From positions 176,001-192,560 of the forward strand of contig CAJNDS010000011.1 of NCBI GenBank assembly GCA_905221605.1: DNA of 16,560 nucleotides. The letters are read 5' to 3'. Each line of letters starts with the position of its first letter. Positions within the stretch are counted from its first letter, which is position 1. Below, piece after piece: positions 1 to 7,870 of the stretch. This DNA is from Symbiodinium natans. Lineage: Eukaryota > Sar > Dinophyceae > Suessiales > Symbiodiniaceae. The notes under the pieces were generated by a model. That model saw only the letters and a program-made list of their open reading frames with translations, was not told the origin of the DNA and did no database searches. The position numbers were made by a program, and so were the translations under genes.

Positions 1-803
1 TCCTGGCTTGAGCATGCCACTGACGTGTGTTGTGCCGTTATGCGTTTGTGTGCCATCAATTCAAGCTGTGTCTCCGGAAGGACTGGACACGCTCGAGCCA
101 TTCCTGTCTTTCCTGTCGGAGGGCTGCAGTCAGCCTGCTACGTGCGCTCTTCGCATGACTGCCTCGACTGGGCGCTGCTAGTCTTTGTAGGGTCCGCCAG
201 ATTGCAACTTGGGCGGCTGAGTTAAGTCCGAGCCCCTGTCTGCCTTGGGCCGGCCATCCATCGGACAGCTGTCAATGGAGAGGCGGCGTAGGCGTAGACT
301 ATTTTGACCTCAGAACCTACGTATTCTGAGATCCTTCCATCTTCGACAGATGCATCTGAAGGAGGGGACTCAGCCCTCGCATTCTGCCGCAGCAATGCTT
401 GGCATGGTGATTACACCCGAATTTCGTTGTGGGCCGCCCTCTGTACGTCCAACTACCTGCTGGTTGTGGTGAAGCCGGTGAAGCATGACCACAGTGCTCC
501 GTCCCGGCCGCTGCTTCAGCTTCAATGGAGACACTCGTGTCATTGCCCACGTGTTTTTGCACAAGCCGGGCTCGCAGAGTGTTTCTTGCAACGATCGACA
601 AGCCGTGCCGTCTGGAGTTCGAAGGCCCGTGTGCAATCAAACGCCACTGCCAAGCCGGCTGCGGCAGCATTTCCTCGACTGGGCTGCCAAGTTTTTGACC
701 GCTGGCTCTTGGAAGAGTAGGCGTTGAGTAAGTCTGGCCGCACATGGACTTGCCAATAAGATCCAATAAGCATGGTCCAACTGGATGAATTGGTGGCTGC
801 ATG
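1..803. other. Single-copy region without a supportable gene
   Basis: Short open frames overlap here on both strands, including one of about 138 codons on the plus strand and one of about 160 codons on the minus strand across the same bases. Neither has a recognisable domain, and the overlap argues that both are chance openings in G+C-rich DNA. The only repeat-related stretch I can support is 146-200, listed separately. The motif CTCGACTGGGC near 674-684 resembles the core of that element, but too weakly to call a copy. Confidence 0.6.
146..200 (+). repeat. Dispersed degenerate element, copy 1
   Basis: This stretch is related to 7462-7517. The first 32 bases align without a gap with 25 matches, including the shared block GACTGGGCGCTG. 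The remaining 23 bases are alignable but looser (CTTTGTAGGGTCC here, CTTTAGCAGGAGC there). The two copies lie 7.3 kb apart in otherwise unrelated sequence, so it is a dispersed element or an old duplication remnant. I do not recognise the family. Confidence 0.45.
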
Positions 804-907
804 GCGGCTCCTGCACATGTACGCCTTGCAGCCGGGCCGAGAGCCTTTGCAGTTTTCAGCTCGTACTCAAGACCAGCAGCTTAGCCTGAAGCCGTTAAAA
901 ATCTGTT
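804..907 (+). repeat. Module B fragment, old diverged copy (B0)
   Basis: This is a diverged copy of the 3' part of module B. Shared landmarks in the same order are CTCNTGCACANGTAC, TTGCAG, GGGCC-GAGAGCCTTTGCAGTTTTCAGC (B1 has CCAAGAGTCTCTGCAGTTCTCAGC) and CAGCTT. It ends where module A1 starts, reproducing the B-then-A order seen at 3820-4285. That conserved order is the main support, because the base identity alone is modest. Confidence 0.55.
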
Positions 908-1660
908 ATGACGCAGCATCACTGAAGTGCACTTGGTCTCGCTGGCAGGGAGGATGGACGCTTCGTGCATAGCACGGCGGTGCTGCGCCTGTGCAACCGC
1001 TGTCCTGTCCCACCTGGAGCTCAGGAGCTCGTTTCTATGAGGGAGGCGGCAGGCGCACGGCACGGAATTCAAGTTCGTTGAAATGCAATGTGGGCTCCAA
1101 TATCCAAAGCGTTCCATGCCGACGCCACGTCTCGTCTGCAACAACCTCGGCGGCTGGTCTCCGAGTTCTTCCGACGAAGTGCGTTCGCACCCTCGGTTGT
1201 GTTCTCAATCCGTGGGCCTTAACCACCGGCCCAGTCTCAGGGCAACCAGTGCTGCGTTTGTGGATGTGCCTAGAGTGCCAGAGCTTGCCGTGATCTCCAA
1301 CATCAGCCGGAGCCAGAGCCCGTTGAGCCGCAGATCGTTGGATGCTCGAGCTGCAGTCAGGAAGCTCCGAGGATCACGGCTGCATGACGAATGCGCCCGC
1401 TCATATCTCGTGTTCTTCTCGGCTACAGCGAACTCCCTCGTCTGAATGCGCCTGCATTCTTGCCAATGCTTCTAGCAGTCTGTGGCGGGCGAATGAGAAG
1501 TTGCCACGTCCATGAGTGCCATGAAAGAAGACGCGGCCCCGTCGAGCAGCAGGTTGGATCGTCTGGTGTTCTGGCACATCTGGGACCTCTCGCCTCGTCC
1601 GAAGTCTGGAGAGTCGTGAATGTGCATCTCCCGCGTGAAAGGATGCATCCTCGATGAAGT
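908..1660 (+). repeat. Module A, copy 1 (A1)
   Basis: This 753-bp direct repeat matches 3040-3792 at a constant offset of 2132 with no indels. I count 9 mismatches: 6 within 908-1014 and 3 within 1612-1660. The 597 bases from 1015 to 1611 are identical. Partial older relatives are at 2286-2447 with 3003-3039 and at 4109-4285. Several overlapping reading frames of about 90-120 codons run through the module in different frames, but none resembles a known protein. It is best described as a segmental tandem duplication unit of unknown nature. Confidence 0.9.
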
Positions 1661-1990
1661 GTTGTGGGGTGGGACATTAAAGCAAATCCTATTTCCTCAT
1701 AAACCTCCATAGAAAAATCTTGCTTCCTCAGAAGATTTATTCGATGGTCTACAACACAAATCCTGTTTTTTCATCAGATTTACTATCTATTTGGTGGGAC
1801 ACTAGTGCAAATCCTACTTCCTCAGTTTTTTCTATAAGACCTATCTGGTGGAAACTGAAGTATATCTTGCTTCCTCATAAGACGTATTGAGTGGGTCACT
1901 GAAGCAAACCTGACTTCGTCAGTAGACCTATTGGCTGGAACATTCAAAACACATCCTGTTGTCTCACAAGACCGATTGGATGGGGAACTC
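1661..1990 (+). repeat. A+T-rich degenerate minisatellite, about seven units
   Basis: About seven imperfect direct repeats of 36-54 bp fill this stretch. Approximate unit starts are 1669, 1709, 1745, 1792, 1846, 1891 and 1933. Each unit carries a variant of GTGGGACACTGAAG, then GCAAATCCTGCTTCCTCA, then TAAGACCTATTG. The block is clearly richer in A+T than its flanks. It sits exactly between modules A1 and B1, where the second array copy has only 27 unrelated bases (3793-3819). The high divergence between units suggests an old array or one transplanted from elsewhere. No reading frame of interest crosses it. Confidence 0.8.
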
Positions 1991-2280
1991 CTTGAATCGT
2001 TTCCAATCATTGTCCATCCAGAAGCTGAGTGCTCCCTTCAACAACTGGGGTGTTCACTGCGCCAGGGCTCTTGAGATGCCTCGGCTCCTTGAGAGTCGAT
2101 TTCGGCACTGAAGCTCTGCCACCCGCTTCCTCGTCCGGGGCTGTGCGGGCTGAGTCGGAGGCTACACACCAGCTCTTGCACAGGTACAATTTGCAGATTC
2201 AGGGCCAAGAGTCTCTGCAGTTCTCAGCCGATATCCCAGGCCGGCAGCTTGCGCGGAAGCCCGCTGCTGGAACCTGTCAG
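1991..2280 (+). repeat. Module B, copy 1 (B1)
   Basis: This 290-bp direct repeat matches 3820-4108 at about 95% identity, with an offset that shifts from 1829 to 1828 through a one-base indel. The main cluster of differences is at about 2037-2044 (CTTCAACAAC here, CTGGGGGAAC in B2). The 3' half is nearly invariant, including the block around CAGATTCAGGGCCAAGAG. Reading frames through it are not shared with any protein I recognise. Confidence 0.88.
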
Positions 2281-2285
2281 TATCT

Positions 2286-2447
2286 TGCTAGAGTGTTTGC
2301 ACCAGATTTTGCGAATCCTGTGCTATAGCTTGCTGTGATCTCCAACATCAGACGGAGACTCAGTCTGCTGAGCCACAGATCGTTGGATGCGCGTGAGCTG
2401 CAGTCGGGCAGCTCAGAAGATCGCAGCTGCATGGCGAATCTCACCCA
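2286..2447 (+). repeat. Module A, diverged copy, left part (A-prime)
   Basis: The sequence resumes module A from its CTAGAGTG landmark, then after about 35 extra bases follows the stretch beginning at A1 position 1282. Shared blocks include TGATCTCCAACATCAG, CAGATCGTTGGATGC and GAGCTGCAGTC. Divergence from A1 is visibly higher than that between A1 and A2, with several small indels. Homology stops near 2447 and continues at 3003, so this copy is split by inserted DNA. The first half of module A is missing. Confidence 0.72.
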
Positions 2448-3002
2448 AAGCCACATTTGTACGCATCCGTGACTTGGGGACGTCGGAAGGTCCGGGAAGT
2501 CCCCTTCCCCACCTTCGCGCCCATAGCTTCACCATGGCACTGCGCCCACGGAAAAGAGCTTTCCTGGAGGTCCCTGGACATCTGCATCTGCAGCTGAGCT
2601 GTTGAGAGGCTCGCAGGCGGAATCCCGACTTCGGCAATGCTTTGGAGTCGCTGGTGGTCTGTCTAGTAGAGGGTGTCTGTCCCTGCGTGTTCTGGCCTCA
2701 AGAACCGTGACATCAATCTCAGGACAAGAATTCGGTCCTTCGAACTTTGAAGCCCCAATCGGCACTTTACTATAGTTCCGACGCTTCAGAACGGTTCCGG
2801 ACGGTTTGGGGGCTGTTTCCGAACAGGGTTCTAACACTCTAACAGTTCCTGAGACCTGCCTGATGGTTCCTGAGCCCCTGTTGGCGCTCACAAACAACCT
2901 ACTACCGGGCATTTCAGGCAATGCTCGCCTTGAATTGGCGAGGTGCCTAGTTTCCAGGCTTCGCAGGCCTCCGACCAGCCCAAACCTGCAAGCCTGGGTC
3001 AG
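2448..3002. other. Unrelated ~555-bp insertion splitting module A-prime
   Basis: A-prime homology ends near 2447 and resumes near 3003 at the next expected base of module A, so this stretch is an insertion relative to A1 and A2. It is single-copy in the window. The part from 2770 to 2880 is rich in GTTCC (2775, 2794, 2845, 2866) with the variant TTTCC at 2816. I see no clear terminal inverted repeat, no convincing target-site duplication and no transposase-like frame. A non-autonomous mobile element is possible but unproven. Confidence 0.5.
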
Positions 3003-3039
3003 AGGCCGCTCATGTCTTGTCCTCCCCGGCTACAGCGTC
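3003..3039 (+). repeat. Module A, diverged copy, right part (A-prime)
   Basis: The bases CCGCTCATGTCTTGT-CCTCC-CCGGCTACAGCG match A1 around 1398-1431 (CCGCTCATATCTCGTGTTCTTCTCGGCTACAGCG). This is the continuation of the A-prime copy interrupted at 2447. It runs directly into the start of A2 at the shared short word TACAGCG. Confidence 0.6.
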
Positions 3040-3792
3040 ATGACGCAGCATCACTGAAGTGCACTTGGTCTCGCTGGCAGGGAGGATGGACGCTTCGTGC
3101 ATAGCATGGCGGTGCTGCGCATGCGCAGCCGCTGTCCTGTCCCGCTTGGAGCTCAGGAGCTCGTTTCTATGAGGGAGGCGGCAGGCGCACGGCACGGAAT
3201 TCAAGTTCGTTGAAATGCAATGTGGGCTCCAATATCCAAAGCGTTCCATGCCGACGCCACGTCTCGTCTGCAACAACCTCGGCGGCTGGTCTCCGAGTTC
3301 TTCCGACGAAGTGCGTTCGCACCCTCGGTTGTGTTCTCAATCCGTGGGCCTTAACCACCGGCCCAGTCTCAGGGCAACCAGTGCTGCGTTTGTGGATGTG
3401 CCTAGAGTGCCAGAGCTTGCCGTGATCTCCAACATCAGCCGGAGCCAGAGCCCGTTGAGCCGCAGATCGTTGGATGCTCGAGCTGCAGTCAGGAAGCTCC
3501 GAGGATCACGGCTGCATGACGAATGCGCCCGCTCATATCTCGTGTTCTTCTCGGCTACAGCGAACTCCCTCGTCTGAATGCGCCTGCATTCTTGCCAATG
3601 CTTCTAGCAGTCTGTGGCGGGCGAATGAGAAGTTGCCACGTCCATGAGTGCCATGAAAGAAGACGCGGCCCCGTCGAGCAGCAGGTTGGATCGTCTGGTG
3701 TTCTGGCACATCTGGGACCTCTCGCCTCGTCCGAAGTCTGGAGCGTCGTGAATGTGCATCTCCCGCATGAAAGCATGCATCCTCGATGAAGT
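3040..3792 (+). repeat. Module A, copy 2 (A2)
   Basis: This is the second complete copy of module A, without indels relative to A1. The central 597 bases (3147-3743) are identical to A1, while the outer 107 and 49 bases carry all 9 differences. That pattern looks like a gene-conversion tract or a recent patch of exchange. It is followed after 27 bases by B2, which gives the compact form of the array unit (A, short spacer, B; about 1.07 kb). Confidence 0.9.
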
Positions 3793-3819
3793 TTCGTGGC
3801 ACGCTCGCTCTGGCAGAGC

Positions 3820-4108
3820 CTTGAATCGTTTCCAATCATTGTCCATCCAGAAGCTGAGTGCTCCCTGGGGGAACTGGGGTGTTCACTGCGCCAGGGCCCT
3901 TGAGATGCCTCGGCTCCTTGAGAGTCGATTTCGGCACTGAAGCTTTGCCACCCGCTTCCTCGTCAGGGCCGTGTGGGCTGAGTCGGAGGCTACACACTGG
4001 CTCTTGCACAAGTACAATTTGCAGATTCAGGGCCAAGAGTCTCTGCAGTTCTCAGCCGATATCCCAGGCCGGCAGCTTGCGCGGAAGCCCGCTGCTCGAA
4101 CCTGTCAG
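3820..4108 (+). repeat. Module B, copy 2 (B2)
   Basis: Second copy of module B, about 95% identical to B1. It is followed with no gap by a diverged start of module A at 4109. Together with B0-A1 this shows that B precedes A as well as following it, as expected of a tandem array. Confidence 0.88.
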
Positions 4109-4285
4109 GATACAGCGTCACTGGATTGAAGTGCACCCAATGTCGCTGGCAGGGGTCTCGCACGCTTCGTGCATGCACATGTGCAGCCGCTGTCCTGTCC
4201 AGCCTGGAGCTTCTATGAGGTCGGCGGGCGCATGGTGCAGGTTTCAAGGTTCGTTGAGGTACATGGTTCCCAAAGCATTCCATTC
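4109..4285 (+). repeat. Module A, diverged 5' part (A-double-prime)
   Basis: This stretch aligns with A1 from 908 to about 1119. Shared landmarks in order are GAAGTGCAC, GTCGCTGGCAGG (TCTCGCTGGCAGG in A1), ACGCTTCGTGCAT, CGCTGTCCTGTCC, CTGGAGCT, TTCTATGAGG, AAGTTCGTTGA (AGGTTCGTTGA here) and the CAAAGC-TTCCAT end. Compared with A1 it has lost short stretches, for example the GCTCAGGAGCTCG duplication. Homology to the module ends near 4285, which is the right edge of the array. Confidence 0.75.
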
Positions 4286-5830
4286 AACCCAGCTTTCCTC
4301 TGCGTCCGGACTGTGCCGGCCGCGAAAGCTCCACAGAAGCTGGGCGCGATGACAGCGGAATGTGTCAAGCTGGCATGGCCGTGGTGCGTAACATCTTGCG
4401 CTCAACGAGGGCATCAGCACAGTCAGGCTCTGCGGAAGACCAACTCATCTTGAGTCTTGCCACTGCATGCCGGAATTCGAAATGGCCGCTTGCCAATATT
4501 GATTGTTTGTAACAGGGCCGGGTTACATAGGGTATGTATCGATGCCCGGGGTTTTGCGACAGACCTGCTTGTTGTCTTGTTTTGCAAGCCCCGCTTATGG
4601 CTTCCTCCAGTCGTGTATGCACGCGCGACAGAGGTCTGTATCAAGATAGGTGTCACAAAGCGTGCGCGGTCCGCGCCAACAAATGCGCAAAAATGCAAGC
4701 TGTGGAAGACACTGGAAGACACTGGCAGTCACCATTGCAGTGGCATTTGCGTCACCGGAATCCATGCGCACCAAACCGAACGTGCCTCTGCGCACGCGTG
4801 CACATGAATGTCGCAGTCACTTCCTTGACAAACGCAGTGAAGGCACAAGTAAAGTTTGTCAGGTCATCTCGCAAGCTTCGCAAGGCTCAGCACTGTCACC
4901 ATACTGTCATTGCATCGAAAGGATGCCCGAACAGGCAATGTGTTCACAGAAGTCGGAGTCAGCCCATGTAAGATGATGGCCATCAGTTATGCCGGTGTCA
5001 TGTGCTTTGCGTTCGACTTCAAAGGTGACATGGCGGACGGTCGAGACCATGCGCCAGGGATACTCCAGAAACGTCCTGCCTGTTCCCGAACTGGGCCCCT
5101 GCATTGCACCCCTTATACCAGGTCAAAGGCGTGCCCGGCTTCATGACAAGGACCCGGAGCTTCTCATCACCCTGAAATCGGGGGTTCCATAAAGACCTGA
5201 ATTTTCGGGGTGGTTCAAATGAAGTTCAGACGACTTCGAAAGACCATCCTATACCCTACCAGCACAAGCATTTCTTCATCAAAAACCTGTACGCACCCTC
5301 AGTATTCGCACACTAATTCCCCCAAGGATCGATTTCAAGACCCGTGAACCACACAAATTCACCTGACCCTCGCGCTTTCTCACGCTTTGCTTACGGGGCA
5401 AATGGGGCTCTTCAAGATGCTCGTCCTGTGGCTGTAGGAGGAAACAGGCATTGGCATAAAATCACCAGACAGAATGTACGTGGAAATGGGCAGCTGCAAA
5501 TTAACTTGTCAGGACCCTGTGTAGTGGGATTTGGGGTCGTGTTGATCAAAAGAATGCCATAAGCTTTCGTCGAAGAAGTCCAGGACGAGTTTATCCTACG
5601 CACCTGGCATTCCTACGCCCTCAGCAGGTCAAAAAGCTAGCTCCCTGAGCTCTCGCTAGTCTGCAGCACTTTGAGAGAGAAGGAGCTTGCAACAGTAGCC
5701 AGGCAGCTGAGACAGTAGTCGGGTGTAGGAGTACCATTTTTTTGCCGCTTGGAAACAGCCCGGTCTGAATCAGCCAACAGGGTGTAGCACCATGAACAGG
5801 GTAGTGTCCAGAAAGTTCCTTTAAAATGAC
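4286..5830. other. Single-copy region, no supportable gene
   Basis: Open frames up to about 145 codons occur on both strands and overlap heavily between 4457 and 4976, with no recognisable domain. A perfect tandem duplication of the ten bases TGGAAGACAC lies at 4703-4722. From about 5161 to 5350 the sequence is locally richer in A+T and has fewer long open frames. I see no RNA gene, promoter or transposon terminus that I can defend. Confidence 0.55.
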
Positions 5831-5897
5831 TGCTAGACCTTTGCGACTCTCATATCCTCGCGACTGCTCTCACACCTGTCCGCGGCTGCCTCGCATG

Positions 5898-6242
5898 TCA
5901 CGTGCGGCATTCTGCATCATGAAAATAACAGGGATCACCGTTCTGCCCCTCCCTAGCTGCCACCTTTTGGGACCGAGCTGTGCAAGTCAGGATGATCTTG
6001 ACCGGACGACATGGAGCGACGATCTTGCCATGATTGTCAATCTTAAGCCCTGAGTTGTGTCGCGGTGCCGGGCTGGCACAGTGGTTCTTTATCTCATCCT
6101 GCAGGATCCATGTGAGGCACTTTCTCACAATGACTCTGAAGGTCCCCTCTCGCCTGGACGCGAGTGGCCAAGAACGCTCGGGTTGAGAGGGTGTTGCAAG
6201 AAAGGCAAGATTCCTTTGGGGGTCCTTTTTCGGCTTTGACAT
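5898..6242 (-). CDS. Candidate open frame, 114 codons, unrecognised
   Basis: The minus-strand frame has its first ATG at 6242 and stops at 5898; it stays open upstream to about 6404 with only non-ATG starts. The translation is basic, with SKPKKDPQRN near the N-terminus and IDNHGKIVAPCRPVKIILTC in the C-terminal half. I do not recognise the protein. No conserved motif, signal peptide or membrane segment is visible. A plus-strand frame overlaps part of it. It could be one exon of an interrupted gene or a chance opening; the latter is more likely. Confidence 0.15.
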   Translation of the reverse strand: MSKPKKDPQRNLAFLATPSQPERSWPLASRREGTFRVIVRKCLTWILQDEIKNHCASPAPRHNSGLKIDNHGKIVAPCRPVKIILTCTARSQKVAAREGQNGDPCYFHDAECRT

Positions 6243-6552
6243 CCCCTCCCGTACTTCACAAGGCAATGAGGAGCAGCCTTGATGGACTCTTTGAACTTTG
6301 ACTTGGCGCAGAGTGTTTGGAAGCCGGACTCCGCAATGCAAACGGGCGACACCCAGCGCCCTAATCCTTCCGAAACTAAACTGGTAGCTTCGTGTTGCTA
6401 GCACCGAACCATCGCATGGGCCGTGGCTACAGGCAGCCTTCCACGGGCCAGATGCCTGGCCAGGCTGCGTATGGCGCTAATGCGCATAGGTGCGGTGACA
6501 GAGGGCTGCTGGCTCTTGCAGGAAGCTCGACACTGCAGAGTTTCCTGTGGGA

Positions 6553-6578
6553 ACCTGTCAGTGTCACCTGTCAGTGTC
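6553..6578 (+). repeat. Perfect 13-bp tandem duplication
   Basis: ACCTGTCAGTGTC occurs twice head to tail (6553-6565 and 6566-6578). The word GGAACCTGTCAG leading into it also occurs at the end of module B1 (2269-2280), so this may be a trace of the same repeat family, although nothing else aligns. Confidence 0.75.
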
Positions 6579-7009
6579 AGCCATGTGTTGTCTTAGGTCG
6601 TCGTCGTGCCGCCAACACCCGCATCAACACTCACATCCTGCACCCCCGAGCTTAAGATGTGTTGCCGGATACTGGTGAGATTGCCACAGTTGAGCTGACA
6701 GCTTCGAATTCCAGGGTTCCAGGCGTGATCTGCGCGCGACTACGAGTGTGGCGCAGGTGATCTTGGAGGACTCTCCATGCGACTCTGGTGACTCGGTGTT
6801 GAAGCTTGCGTCCAAAGGGTAAGGCTACAAAACGACCTGCAATCGCAGATGCGTCTCTGCATATCTCGGAGTCGGGCTTCTTGCCCAAAACGTTACAGTT
6901 ACACCCTTCAGAACCATGATAGTCCGTCGAGATCCCATCCACCGACCCGGTTCGCAGTGCATCACAAACTGGAGCCTGGCCAGCACTTGTCATCCTTCCA
7001 CAAGCTACT

Positions 7010-7024
7010 CGTAGTTGGCTCAAG
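7010..7024 (+). other. Spliced-leader-like site (weak)
   Basis: The bases CGTAG followed directly by TTGGCTCAAG match the start and the last ten bases of the dinoflagellate spliced leader, lacking five internal bases. In dinoflagellates, copies of spliced mRNAs reinserted into the genome often keep such a relict. Here no coding sequence is evident downstream, and a 15-base match can occur by chance. Treat it as a lead only. Confidence 0.2.
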
Positions 7025-7461
7025 GTTTTGTGCAAAGCCAGTCCTGTGTGAGTTCGACGATATGTCTTGAGCACTTATTAGGCACTGACCTCTCAAGCAG
7101 GGCGCAGGTGCAGCCGGCTTTCGTGCACCCAAGCCTTGAATCAAAAGCCTTGAAGAGCTATCGCCGGGACACTGAGAGGACGAGCTGACATAGAACGGGT
7201 GCAGCAGTATCTTGTGTGAGACTCTACCTGAGCCCTGTGCATGCTGTGCATTTTGTTCTGTGTCTTCTGCCGCGCTGAGCACGCGAAAGCTGGCATCCTG
7301 CTTTGTTCGCCAATTGCTGGCACTTGCTGGGCCGGGGCCAAATGAAGTCGCAGCACTGCCCGCACAATACTGTGCAAGCACAGCTTCTCTGGCAGGACGC
7401 CTACGCACGTGTTCACCATGCTACGCTAGAACCACGATCCGGCTTGCTCAACATGAAAGCC

Positions 7462-7517
7462 ACTCTTCGGGTGGCTGCACTGACTGGGCGCTGTTGGCTT
7501 TAGCAGGAGCGCGTCAG
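7462..7517 (+). repeat. Dispersed degenerate element, copy 2
   Basis: Partner of 146-200: 25 of the first 32 bases match, and a looser tail also aligns. A fainter resemblance (GCTGCTGGCTCTTGCAGGAAGC) occurs near 6508. The family is not recognised. Confidence 0.45.
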
Positions 7518-7870
7518 GCTGCTGAGAAGATGGAAGTCATCCGGCTTCGCAGTGGCTTCGCATTCCACGGATATGGGAGAACCCTGAGAAGTCTTGCCCG
7601 AAGGTGGCAAGCATGCACAAGGCCAAACTGCTGCAGAGCCATTCTACCCACCGTCTCAGTGGCGAGTCGCCGGTCTGCCAACGTTCGCCTTTCCACTTTG
7701 TGAGCACCTCTCCATCGTTCACGATTCCCCCAAAGCCGGCACTTGCTGAAAGAGTGTCCTGCCATCCTGGAAGAGCGCTTATTGGTCTTACAGACCTGTA
7801 CATCCTTGGCTCCCGATGATGCCAAGCTACTGGAGTTACGGGAGCCCGTGTAACCTCCCGGCCTTTGGCC
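7518..7870. other. Single-copy stretch, no supportable gene
   Basis: Minus- and plus-strand frames of about 70-120 codons overlap here, with no recognisable motif. Nothing regulatory is evident. The region ends where the CTTGG-rich leader of repeat C1 begins. Confidence 0.55.

Larger units (their letters stand above)
6243..7461. other. Single-copy region, no supportable gene
   Basis: Overlapping short frames occur on both strands (for example about 140 codons on the minus strand at 6652-7074 and about 148 at 6962-7408), with no recognisable products. The words AAGCCTTGAA at 7131 and 7145 form a short direct repeat. Other small items (the tandem at 6553-6578 and the leader-like site at 7010-7024) are listed separately. 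Confidence 0.55.

Noticed and set aside
1083-1445. Repeated 120-codon frame present in both A1 and A2
   Set aside because: Its preservation follows from the 597-base nucleotide identity, not from selection on the frame. Overlapping frames in other registers are equally preserved.
1661-1990. CRISPR array or transposon ends
   Set aside because: The units are head-to-tail, degenerate along their whole length and vary in length, which fits a minisatellite.
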